From Rhodocollybia butyracea (lineage: Eukaryota; Basidiomycota; Agaricomycetes; Agaricales; Omphalotaceae): a stretch of 64,000 nt of DNA. This document shows positions 51,075 to 61,322 of the stretch, in pieces. The stretch's first letter is position 1. Each line of letters begins with the position of its first letter. The notes beneath the pieces are model-generated. The model worked only from the letters and a program-made list of their open reading frames with translations. It made no database searches and was not told the DNA's origin. The DNA lies in NCBI GenBank assembly GCA_015501585.1, contig JADNRY010000015.1, positions 310,001 to 374,000 of the forward strand, read 5' to 3'. A program made the translations under genes and the position numbers.

Positions 51075-52391
51075 ATGTCAACGAACGACTTTTCTGCCAG
51101 AGTTCCCAAACAACCACTTCATCCTTCAATCATCTCCAAGCTCGATCCTGAATACGTTGCTCTACATGAGAATGTCCTTCAATACCTACCTATGCTATGT
51201 ACGCTCCCATGGGATCCTGTAACAATGCGAAAACCCCTACCCATGCAAGGAGAAAGGAAACCGTTAGATGTTGGCAAAATTGAGGATTTCGAGTTGAAGA
51301 AAGGTGGATATGGCAGAATGATGAGGGCGTATACACCCTTTGGAGAACCACCGCGAAATGGGTGGCCGGTTCTCGTGTACTTTCACGGTGGTAAGCAGTG
51401 TTCTGTTGCTGAGCTATGATCTTCATCTGGAAATGTAGGAGGTTGGACGCTAGGAGGACTCCATAACGAGCAGTCAATCATCACAAATCTTTGTGTTGGT
51501 GAGCCAGCTAGGTTTCTACTACTGTTTGCTGCCATACATGTATTGCAGGTGCAAAATGCATCGTGATATCGGTTGATTACCGATTGGCGCCGGAGCATAA
51601 GTTTCCTGCAGCTATAGACGACGCTGTAGAGGCACTACAATGGGTCCTTACGGATGGAAAAGATCTCCTCAACATCGATACCTCTAAGATAGCCACTGGC
51701 GGTGCGTCTTCGTAAGTATCAGAATAGGGCTCAGTAACATCGATACCAGGGTCTAACCGTTTGAACAGTGGAGCGAACATCGCAGCTGTTCTTGCTCTCA
51801 AAGCAGTCGAAGAGTCCTTTGCACCTCCTCTCCCTGCCCCGATGGCACTCCAGCTCCTCATTACGCCTTCCGTAGATCAAACCGCCACCGATGCTCCTGG
51901 CGGGAGGTGGGAATCCAACAAGTACGCGCCATATTTACCTCCAGCCATGGTGAACTGGACGAAAGCTATGTATTTCAAAACCGAAGACGACTGGTCGAGA
52001 TGGGAAGCGTCACCGCTCTTGGCCCCACAAGAATTACTAGAAAAGGCCCCCAAAACTTGGATTGCTGCGCAAGAGATGGATCTACTTTGCAATGAATGTG
52101 AGGCGTATGCGGAACGGTTAAGGGAGTGTGGGGTAGATGCCGAGTGTGTGATTTATAAAGGCGGAATGCATCTGCATTTTTTGTTTGACGGTGCGCGTCT
52201 TTTGTTGACTGGATTTCGGGGAACGGTGCTGATGTTCCATTTTCATTCTGGATGAATAGCATGAGTGACACTAAACCTGAATCAAAATGCAATGCTGACT
52301 ATCGATAAACTGCAGTGTGTTGAAGAACGGGCAGAAAGGAATCGCTGATGCAGTCGATGCCTTAGCCAAGGCGTTTCAGACTGTTCAATGA
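51075..52391 (+). CDS. alpha/beta hydrolase, hormone-sensitive-lipase family
   Basis: Serine hydrolase of the HSL/AB_hydrolase_3 type (esterase, lipase or lactonase activity). Exons join so that the oxyanion-hole motif HGGGW is restored across the first intron (51391-51440). Then CIVISVDYRLAPEHKFPAAI and the nucleophile elbow GGASSGAN (about 51700-51775), where the second Ser of GASSG is the catalytic one. The acid is likely Asp in QEMDLLCNE (about 52075) and the base His in GGMHLHF (about 52165-52180). The last intron is uncertain: a GTTGAC donor near 52202 keeps the frame into VLKNGQKGIADAVDALAKAF and a stop at 52391. Otherwise the protein ends at 52255. No signal peptide. Substrate unknown. 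Confidence 0.85.
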
Positions 52392-53619
52392 CGGGTCACC
52401 AGAAAGACGAAAGATATGCAGGGTATGTATATAGTACTCCCTAGATGCCCTGACTAAAGGAACGGAGAACTAACAGTAGTGCGAAGTCAATCCTCCCAAC
52501 TCATGTAAAACTCATGTAAAAGAATTAAATAAGTATGCTCAGGCTATCACAGGTGGCACTGAGCTACTGGACAAGAGACTGGCGAGAGGCAGCGGCACTA
52601 ATTTCTAGTCTGTCAAAGCTACTTCTCACCTTTTTCGCTCTGTCTGTTCACCACTGGCAGAAAAAAGAACTGGGCAAAAGACTTCTAAGTTCTCAGTAGA
52701 TCCTCCGCAAAGTCAAGCGTTTGGTACAGCAGGTAACCGCCGAAGTTTGCCCTTGGGTGAACACTTTCCGCGTTCGTGCATGCTCCGCATACTCAACCCA
52801 AACCCCTTCACCTGCTGTTACCTCTGCAAACGACTTGCGCGGACGACGGACTAAATTGAGATTCACGCACACTTGACAGCTACAATGACATAGTCACTGG
52901 AATACCATACGCTCTCTCTCAGAGCTTTCTTCGTACATAGGCCCCACAGAGTCAGTTGAGGCTGAAAAAGCATTCTCAGCTCCACCGCGCCAGATTTACT
53001 ACAGAGGCTTTGGAATGCATATCACTCAATTAAACGCGAGCTGCTTTATCGACTGAGGATGAAGAAGCGCGTTGACCAATAAAGAAGACAGATTCATCAT
53101 CGCCCCAGACGAGATTCTGTACTCTTACGCGCTAGCAAGTCTTGGCCAACCCTCGTCTCGTTCTGAACTGCAGTGCAGGTATAAACTATGTTGGCACCTT
53201 ACATCGTCGTTAAATGATTATGCAGGATTGGTTCCAGATCCCTAGAGACCACCTGGAAGTCAAGTCTGCGGTCTGGTTGTACTAGTTGGTCGCAAGCATA
53301 CGAGTGTATTGTATGTTGCTTGCATGAGAAACTACCCCTGGGAAAATTGACCTTAAGAAGAATGAGATTGATCACGTTGATGAGATTAGGCTCCAAACCA
53401 TGCTGATTCTGACACGCGTCAATAGTTACCAGTCCCGCGTCATAATTAACGATGCAGTACAGAATAAGAATAATGATAACGCATCTATTGCATTTGAGTG
53501 GGGTGAAGTAGAGCGTACTCTATACGTCAGTCGTCTAGTATTGTAGCCGTCATTAGGTGTATAGGTCCAGAATTAAGAATCCAATAATCGCAGTCCGTGT
53601 ATGTGGGAGAGGTGACTTT
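52392..53619. other. intergenic, no supported gene
   Basis: No domain-bearing frame. A 19-bp exact match to 1619-1637 (ggtgaagtagagcgtactc) occurs at 53502-53520. Confidence 0.4.
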
Positions 53620-54165
53620 TTAAGCGGTCTAGAGCAAGAACGTCAGGCCAAGTAGATAGTAAACGCCGAAAATGACATACCTTTTCCTTCAAGTGGGTAA
53701 TGAGGTCGTTCCTATCCTTCTCCTTCTTCAAGCCAGCAAACGCCATTTTTGTTCCGGGAATGTACTGCATGCGAGTTCGTTAGCAATAAGCAAGCTTTCA
53801 ACAACTTGCTACAACAGCGCACCTTTTTCGGGTTTTCAAGGTACTCAAACAGTGTTGCTTCGTCCCAGGTGACACCCTTGCTCACGTTGGCGGCAGTGTA
53901 TGAATAGCCTTCAACCGAACCGGTTTTGCGGCCAAAGAGACTAAGGAGTGACAATAAGAAAGAAAATTCGATCGAATAGCTCATGAAGACGCACCCGTGA
54001 AGGTTAGGGCCGACTTTATTGGGCTCGCCTGCACCGAGAGTGTGGCATTGTGAACAGCGGGTCTTGAAAAGACTGGCACCTTTCTCAGCGTCACCTATTT
54101 TGAAGCGAAATTATCAGTCAGCTCGCCAGGGAGAGTAGGATCAACTTACCAGCGGAAAAAGGCAT
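53620..54165 (-). CDS. CYC1: cytochrome c
   Basis: Mitochondrial intermembrane-space electron carrier between complexes III and IV. Five exons: a tiny first exon coding MPFSAG, then [20 protein letters not shown] with the haem-attachment CxxCH (54042-54056), [30 protein letters not shown], and [20 protein letters not shown] with the axial Met ligand. The last exon contributes only Thr-Ala before the stop at 53620. The order, spacing and KTA ending match fungal cytochrome c of about 107 residues. All junctions are GT-AG and in frame. The gene symbol follows yeast use. Confidence 0.96.
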
Positions 54166-56475
54166 TTCTAAAGTATAAAGAGGTAGAAAAGAGATTATAC
54201 AAAAGTAAAGGGTATGTACTTGTCGAGAAACAGGATGTAGTAAAAAAGAAGCGCCGACAACGAAATTTTTGTGGGTCCCGAAGTGACCCGAAGCCCGAAC
54301 CATCAGCCAATCAAGGCCCATGTATTCAAAACCACGTTCCGTGTGGATCCGTGTGGTCAAATTTTGGCCTATACAACGAACTAAAGCGATCGGACTTCAT
54401 GAAGGAACACTCTCAAGCTCGTAGGAGAAGATGAAAAGGAAACATTGCAGAATGCAAAGCCATCACAGAAAGTAAGTATCTCCAGTATCTTGCAAATCCT
54501 CTGCGTAGCATAGGGCCACGGGAATCCGGAAACTCATGTCTCCCTGGCCTGCATGGGGAATTGAGTCCCTTGCATCGAAAACGCCACATCCCCACTAGAG
54601 AATGCTCCAGGAACCTGCCGTACGTGCAATGCGATACTACGCTTTGACCGGATATATTTGGAAATGCCAACATAATCATATAATGCCTACACTTGCACTG
54701 AAGAGAAGCCCCAAACAACACTGCCTTCCCGCGCCTCTCAAATTACATGTCCTGATATTCCAAGAACTCGTCTGAAAAATACTCTTCGACCGTTGTCCAG
54801 TCCCTACCTATTTCGCACTCCTCTCTGTTCTGCGGAGAGCTTTAATATTGACTACAGGCCATCAGGCTTTTCAACGAGGCGGCGCCATTAGTCATTAGGG
54901 ATCTACCTCGTTTATCCGTGTCGCTGAAATTATCTTGGGGAGACATCAGGGAAGCTCTACACGAGCGTAGCCTTGGTATCAAGCTGTGCGGAGCGACTGG
55001 ATGAGACATGTGCGGAAGGACTGGAGTCAGCCAAGGTTCTTTCTATAGATATTAACTCTACATACTGAGTATATGAGTAAGGTAAGTATGTACATAAGTA
55101 GCGCCCGAGTGATAACTACATACACTTACATATACTCTGACACATCCCGGAAGAATGCTACTGCGCTGAGGCTTGTGGCCGTCAGGATAAAACCGGATGC
55201 TCGATTGCTCTGTTAGCTTCAAAAAACGACACCAAGAAGGACAGCTGGACGGCTACTCAAAATCGTTTAGCAAACTATTAGTTACAAGGACTTGCAACTG
55301 TCCAGCGCAACGAAACTGCGAACCCCGTTTGAATGCCTTGGTAATGGGGCACTCGTACGTACCGTCAGAATTCTAACATCTCGTCTATGAAGAGATTAAA
55401 TTTCATGTAATTTGTTCTCGAACTTTGAGTTACACTTAGAGTAGATTACTATCTATGCGTTCCGGCATGTCCATGATAGTTACCCTGGCACCTTCAAAGT
55501 CTCCAAGCTTCAAGCTTAGCATCGTTGATACAGCGCAGCAGCCAAAGCAGTACAAGGCTGATTCTATATACAAACACCGGGTTCCATCTATGTACCTACT
55601 GAACTTCCAGTGGGCAAATGTGTCGAATAAAATCAGAGACTCGAACTCTAAACATCGTCACCACAACAACCACTTCGACCCTCAAGAGCGTATCTGTCTA
55701 AGCCCCTGTATGTGAAGGAGAACACCATGACTAACGATAAAGGCTATAATTTGGATACTTAAAACATACTAGTACGGGCTTGGTACGGCCCACAGCAACG
55801 AGGGGATCGATTACCCACGCAGACAAATTCCCGTTCACATAAGTTGACATACACTTTGACTGGGCCAGGGTTTTGGGACAAGGGTAACATCACCATTAGG
55901 ATTTCAGCCTGGAGTGACCGTTCGTTTAGTTACTTAAGATGCGCCACATGGGCCGTAAGTTCCAGCAACTCGGGTGCTTGATTCAGAAGAGATGAAAAAG
56001 TAGTATGACCAGAAGGCTGTGGTAGGGTTCTTCGATAGAATGGGGACTCGGATGTGAACGTTCAATCATCAAGTTCCCTTTTCCAGTATGCTCCAGTCTT
56101 CTTTAAACGAGAGATGTATTTTTCCCAAAATACATTGAACGTGACTTGCCCAAGCTCTGTTGCTTCACGTCCCGACGTGTTTGAGTGCTACGTATTAAGT
56201 ACTTAATAACAATAAGAATAATAAGTACACCTGAAACCAATATATGTACACTTGTTGAACTCCTCCTAATCAACAACAGAAAGCCCCAACTATGTTTCCG
56301 CTATGATACACTAGATCTTACGCTATCACTCCGATGTGTCCTAACTGCGCACGTATTTTACTGGGGCAGGATATTTTCCAGTTACATCTCCTAAAGGTAT
56401 ATCGTCTTCACTGTATATTGAAGTCATCGAGGGAGGTCGAAGAGACGAGAATTGACTGCCGAGAACCATCGCAGA
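54166..56475. other. intergenic, no supported gene
   Basis: 2.3 kb without recognisable genes. Scattered tac/gta-rich palindromic stretches lie near 55060-55140. The open frames at 54413-54721 and 55455-55715 lack any feature. Confidence 0.45.
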
Positions 56476-57975
56476 CTAACGGAGATAAGACATTGACTCG
56501 TTCATTTTCCGCTGACGGAAGAGGGAGCAGGCACTCACATTGGTTGGTTGGGAGAAACGAGACTGATGTCTTGACCTTCCCACGCTCATGGCATTCTCGG
56601 CAGAAAATTCTTGGCCAAACTGTTGCTTGAAGGCCTCCCGAGCGTTAAGTCTGCGAAACAAAAGACAGAAAAACGTGTCAAGCTGCTGTAAGTACTAGGT
56701 GGACGATGACTTACGAAGCCAAGAGCGCGTTAGAGTATACTTTGTAAGAGGTAAGATATTTCATTGACATACAACAGCATAAACTTTGGACTCACGTTTT
56801 GATAAAGTCACATATATAGCGATGAATATAACTAAGCTTATAGTCAGAATGCGGAACGCATATAGTGAATATTGGCCAAGTACAATTTGTGGGCATGGTG
56901 AAGAACTAGAGGGCAAGACGATCAATGAACATGTTCTAGTAGCGAGTACATCTCACTTACGCAGACCATCATGGATACGGTAGCGAGACTGTTCAAGAAT
57001 CCAAGAATGCTCAGCTCATTACTCATGACATGACACCCCACCACCTTACCTTGTCATTGCACTAGTTTCTAATAAAGAATATCAGCGATGCAACGAAGAT
57101 GCTCAAACAAAATCACTTGCCTACGGCCCACATAATCAAACGATTAAGTAGTTTTGAGATGCTAAGCATAAGCTGCCACTTAGTTTGTGCTCTCAACTCG
57201 ACGCGAAATGTTACCAACCGCTGATAGTTATCTTTCTTGACTTTATTCAGATACCAAGCAAGGGAGCATGCGAGGAGGAGATCATTTGCTGATCCAAGTA
57301 CCACAATGCAAGTAAGAATCCACCAATAACGTAGTTCAAAGACAATAATGTTCAATCGCTGAAGAGCCAGCGAAGCGTAACCTATCCCTGCCACCATTCT
57401 CGCAAAAGATAACAAACGCATAAAGATGTTAACCATTTATTCTTTGAGAAAACATAAAGGCGGCGAATGAACCAAGCCTAGGATTCCTTAGTAAAGGAAG
57501 TGAGGTGCGTATTTGAAGAAATATACCTGCTCCAGCGGACCGATGAAGCTGTTTAGTAGAATTGAAATGTCCAGGGATGCAGGCGGAATTGCAAGGAGTT
57601 CAGGTTCTGCATACCATGTAACGGTCATTGTATACAGTGCATGACAAATGCAAATAGTATGGCCAAGTTCCAGCAGCCTAGAAGCAATAAGGACCCGCTT
57701 CAAACCCTGCAACGAACCCAGCTCTCACCATATTGCTGTGACCTGCAATGAATTAACCACGCGTACCAGCAACCAAAGGATATAGATCAACGCACCAGTG
57801 CTTTAACTAACTTGTGGTCTTTTACATACCGTTCAAAGTAAAGGTACGCCTGTATGCTCGTAGCACCAAAGAGAGCCGTCGCCACTAGCGTCCCAATCTC
57901 GAACGCTCCAACAGTAGTGTTGATGTTGAAATTAGAAGGAAGGGGATCCGGAAAGAAAAATGGCGGCATCAACAC
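56476..57975 (-). CDS. DUF6534-type multi-pass membrane protein
   Basis: Hypothetical integral membrane protein of a family very common in mushroom genomes (about seven helices, C-terminal DUF6534). The start at 57975 leads into NINTTVGAFEIGTLVATALF and GATSIQAYLYFERYVKDHK (helix 1). Then ELGHTICICHALYTMTVTWY (helix 2), LNSFIGPLEQ joined to AWFIRRLYVFSKN, YASLALQRLN, WWILTCIVVLGSANDLLLAC, and LLNRLIMWAV joined across a GC-AG intron (57069-57120) to ETSAMT. LATVSMMVC, YSNALLAS and LNAREAFKQQFGQ close the domain, with a Ser-rich tail to 56476. Between FSKNKW and IFMRLLSFARMV (about 57420) the reading frame shifts by one base with no convincing intron, so the copy may be broken or carry a sequence error. 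The exon near 56820-56870 is also unclear. Function unknown. Confidence 0.68.
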
Positions 57976-58742
57976 GGATGGAAACTACGCAGAGCTTCGT
58001 CATGAGTAGCAGCGAAATATAAAGAGTTATAAGTGGTCGGATGCAAATGGCATTTGACAGTTCGGATGAAAATGGCTGGAAGTGTGGCGTGTTCATGGGG
58101 AACTTTTCTTTAGAACTTCACGTTGGACGGGAGCAGACTCATAATTGCCATCTGCAGCCGTATTAAATTTGGGTTTTCATTCTATATTTGTGAGGGATGT
58201 GATGTAATTATATGGAATCACCCAGGTACTCCTGTACGTCGTCGAGGAACGAGCAAAAGGGGTCAACTTAGTAGCCAGATGGCAGAACGGCTGCCAAGGT
58301 CAAAGCAGGCAACCAAGCAACGACTTACGTCGCCGAGGAACGAGCAGAGTTCTGCAGAGTTGCAGTTATTGTGGAACAATTTTTCCTCCATTAGGCTTAG
58401 TACGGCAGAACCTGGGAACCAAAGTGGGAGTTAAAATGGGCTCGTCGAGGGTAAAACCCCACGCGTAACCCAGTTGCTGTTACTCCGAACTCGAATCTCT
58501 AATTATCGTGAAGCAGAATAGCGGAACCGAAGCGAGCTCCAATCGAAGAAGAAATCATGTGTTCGCTTCGTAGAACAAAGTTCAAAACATCAGTTCTGAT
58601 ACATGGATAATATCATATAGATAAATTCGTCCAAATCTGATTTCCAACTTGTTTTTCCTATTATCTGTGTTATAGAAATAAGTATGAGGAACAAAAAGGC
58701 TGGCATACAAAATATATCGCATGTCAGAGATCAGACCACACC
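57976..58742. other. intergenic with a short direct repeat
   Basis: The motif cgtcgycgaggaacgagca occurs at about 58234 and 58329, 95 bp apart. Otherwise there is nothing beyond promoter and 3' flanks. Confidence 0.4.
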
Positions 58743-61322
58743 CTACAAATCTATCAACAACGCCTCTTTCCGTTCTTCTATTTGCACAACACCAGCTGGT
58801 ATTGAGGGAGTAGGTCCGTACAAGGGGAATGCCTGTGGTGCTGAGGTTGGTGCTACCGGGAACTGGGACAGGGAGACAGAACCAGCGGCAGGCGGTGCCG
58901 GAGGAGCATAGTATTGTTGCGGAGGTTCAACGGCTACATTCTGTCTCGGCGGCAGGTTGCCATAAGTGTGGGGCTGATGATACGATTGTGGGGTACTCCG
59001 GGGTGGATGAGCGGCTACAGTGTGATCTCGGGATAAAGAAGAGGTCGCAGGTTGAGGAGTAGCAGATGTGTAAGAAACTGTAGGCTGACGTGTAAGCGAA
59101 GGTGAGGAGGGGGTGAATTGAGTGGAGGGCTGAGGAGGGGAGTACTGTTGCTGTTGTGGAGAAGCAGGGGAGGAGAATTGTTGTTGTTGTGAAGGAGAAG
59201 AGTGCTGCTGCTGTTGTTGTTGTTGTTGTTGTGGAGGAGAGGTGTATTGTTGTTGTTGTGGAGGAGAAGCGTATTGTTGCTGCGGGGAAGCGTTTTGTTG
59301 CTGTGGAGGAAACGTGTACTGCTGTGGCTGTGGGGGAGGAGGGGAGGAGTATTGCTGTGATTGTAGAGGGGGAGAGAACTGCACCGGAGCGGACTGCTGT
59401 GACAGAGGAGCCTGAGGAACCGGAGTTGGAGATGAAGCCTGATATACCGACTGATAACCGGAAGAGTAAGGGGCAGACACTTGTTGCGGCGGCGGCGAAA
59501 CAGGCTGCTGTGCGTACCACTGCGTCTGCGACTGTTGTGTGGGAGTACGTGCTTCCTGCGGTGGGAAGTAGGATGGCTGGTGCTGCGGAACAGTAACCTG
59601 ATAGCCATTAGGTGCCCACTGAGGGCCCGCATTTTGATACGGAGCAGCAGCAGGTTCCGATGGCTTCCAACGAGGTTGGGCGACTTGCTGCGACAACAGT
59701 TGATCATAGAGTTTGACCGCTTGAGATAGCTGTTCATGCATATCTGAAAGCATCTCTACAAAATAATTAATCACAGGATTTAACAAAGACGAAAAAAAGC
59801 TACTCACGCTCTTTCCTTCCTGTGTCATCCACGCTCATCGCCAATTTCGGTCGCAAGCCATTGGCCTTCTCGTATAGTTCGTTGACAGCTGGATAACGCG
59901 ACATGTCTCGGCCGCCTTGGGTCTGCACCTGTTCTACCGTCTGGCTAAAAGTAAGGATCGCGTCGGTCTCGAGTGGTTCCAAATCGTAGTGTGGAATGTT
60001 GGGAAGAATGGGATGAGGTGGGACGACACCGGGTGGATACGACTGAGAGTAACCGGGCCCATCGTACACAGGCTGTTCCGAACGCGGCGTTTCCACCACA
60101 ATTGGTGCACTTGGTTTAGGAGCATTAGCTTCCCGAAGGCTGGCTTCGATAGCAGCTTTGAGATCAGGGTCATCATCTTCTGAAGCAGTACTTGGGTGAG
60201 TAGTACGGTCAACGATGGGGGGCTCGGAGTATCGATACGAAGGCTGGGAGGGAACATAACCCGGTCGCGCATGGCCGCCTGCCGCACCCACTTCTTGGAG
60301 AGAGAGTTGAATAGCACGCTGAAGTTCAGCGTCTGCAATATCACGGGCTCGGCTATGACGTCCGCTGTGTAAGCTAGCAGAGTGACGATGCCCTTTGTCA
60401 CTAATAATTCCTTATGAGTCGAAGGTTCACACAACTTGATTAGATACTGACCTTTTCTCCGCGCGTTTACTCATCTTGTTGTGACAAGTATCGCAAACAC
60501 GGACTTCTTGGGCGATCCCAAAGTGAGGAAGCGGCATCGTCTTCGATGAACATGCTTGGTCAAACACTTGGCCGCAGTTACGGCAATGGTGTTTTCTGTT
60601 CGTGAATGTGAATGGGGTCCGACAACGCAGGCAAACATCCGAGTCAATCCACTCCGGCGCTGTTTGCGTATCAACCATGGCTGAGTTGGCCGCAGTGAGA
60701 TCTTTTGGTGGAAACTTGAAACCTTGATGACAGAAATGAGTCAAAAGCTCAGTCGCGTAAAAGAGTCACATACCTTCGTTATGCAGAGTTTTACAGGCCT
60801 GCGCAACATAACCAAGTGATGGTTTTCCCTCGAAAGCGATACTCCAGGTTTGTAGAAGTCGTAATATGGTATTCTTGACTTCCAAGTTCAAATGGTCCAT
60901 GCGAAGAATTGAGACGAGATTGTCGACAAATTCGCGAGATCCAGCCTCTGCCAGGAAGTGATCACCGCCGTTTTTGACACAGATATCGGTCAACTGTGCC
61001 GAAATATTGAGAAATGGAACGTAGATTATGGAATGTACACGCACGCTCAAAGCTAATAATTGTACGTTGGGATTCTTGTGGTTCAGCCGGCGTTTCAAGG
61101 CTCGCATTGCATCCTTTGCTGGAACGGATTTCGAGCGAATCTGGTCGCATATCTCTAGATTCAAAGCTATATCTTCTGAACCAGCGGGTAACAGCTCGGA
61201 CGTGGCCTTGTCTGTCCGAAACTGGATGAGTGCCTATAAGTAGCCTTGAGCACATATGAGATCTTACCGACGGCCTCATCAAGCTGAGAAGTTCCCCATA
61301 GCCAATTACTGATCAAAGACAT
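58743..61322 (-). CDS. VPS27: ESCRT-0 subunit VPS27 (Hrs homologue)
   Basis: VPS27 recognises ubiquitinated cargo and PI3P on endosomes and starts multivesicular-body sorting. The start at 61322 gives [18 protein letters not shown], opening the VHS domain (to about 60780; [35 protein letters not shown] after splicing, [13 protein letters not shown]). The FYVE zinc finger follows (60475-60660) with all signature motifs: the WxxD-like [14 protein letters not shown] and the RVCDTC end. Two ubiquitin-interacting motifs are visible: [17 protein letters not shown] (about 60290-60340) and [14 protein letters not shown] (about 60130-60175). A GAT-like helical segment (LFSQTVEQ region, [14 protein letters not shown]) precedes a long Pro/Gln-rich tail with polyglutamine (59160-59290). 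The order VHS-FYVE-UIM-UIM-helix-PQ tail is diagnostic. A terminal clathrin box is not obvious, though the protein ends ALLIDL. Confidence 0.95.
59160..59290 (-). repeat. polyglutamine-coding triplet repeat in VPS27
   Basis: Interrupted CAA/CAG runs (plus-strand ttg/ctg) code Gln tracts of up to ten residues alternating with SPP/YTSPP units. The repeat probably varies in length between strains. Confidence 0.9.

Noticed and set aside
52180..52330. Frameshift at the end of the alpha/beta hydrolase
   Set aside because: A GTTGAC donor near 52202 joined to the CAG before 52317 gives an open frame into VLKNGQKG, so no damage needs to be assumed.
58927..59737. Long open frames of 197 and 240 codons in other minus-strand frames
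   Set aside because: They are shadows of the Pro/Gln-rich, stop-poor triplet repeats in VPS27.
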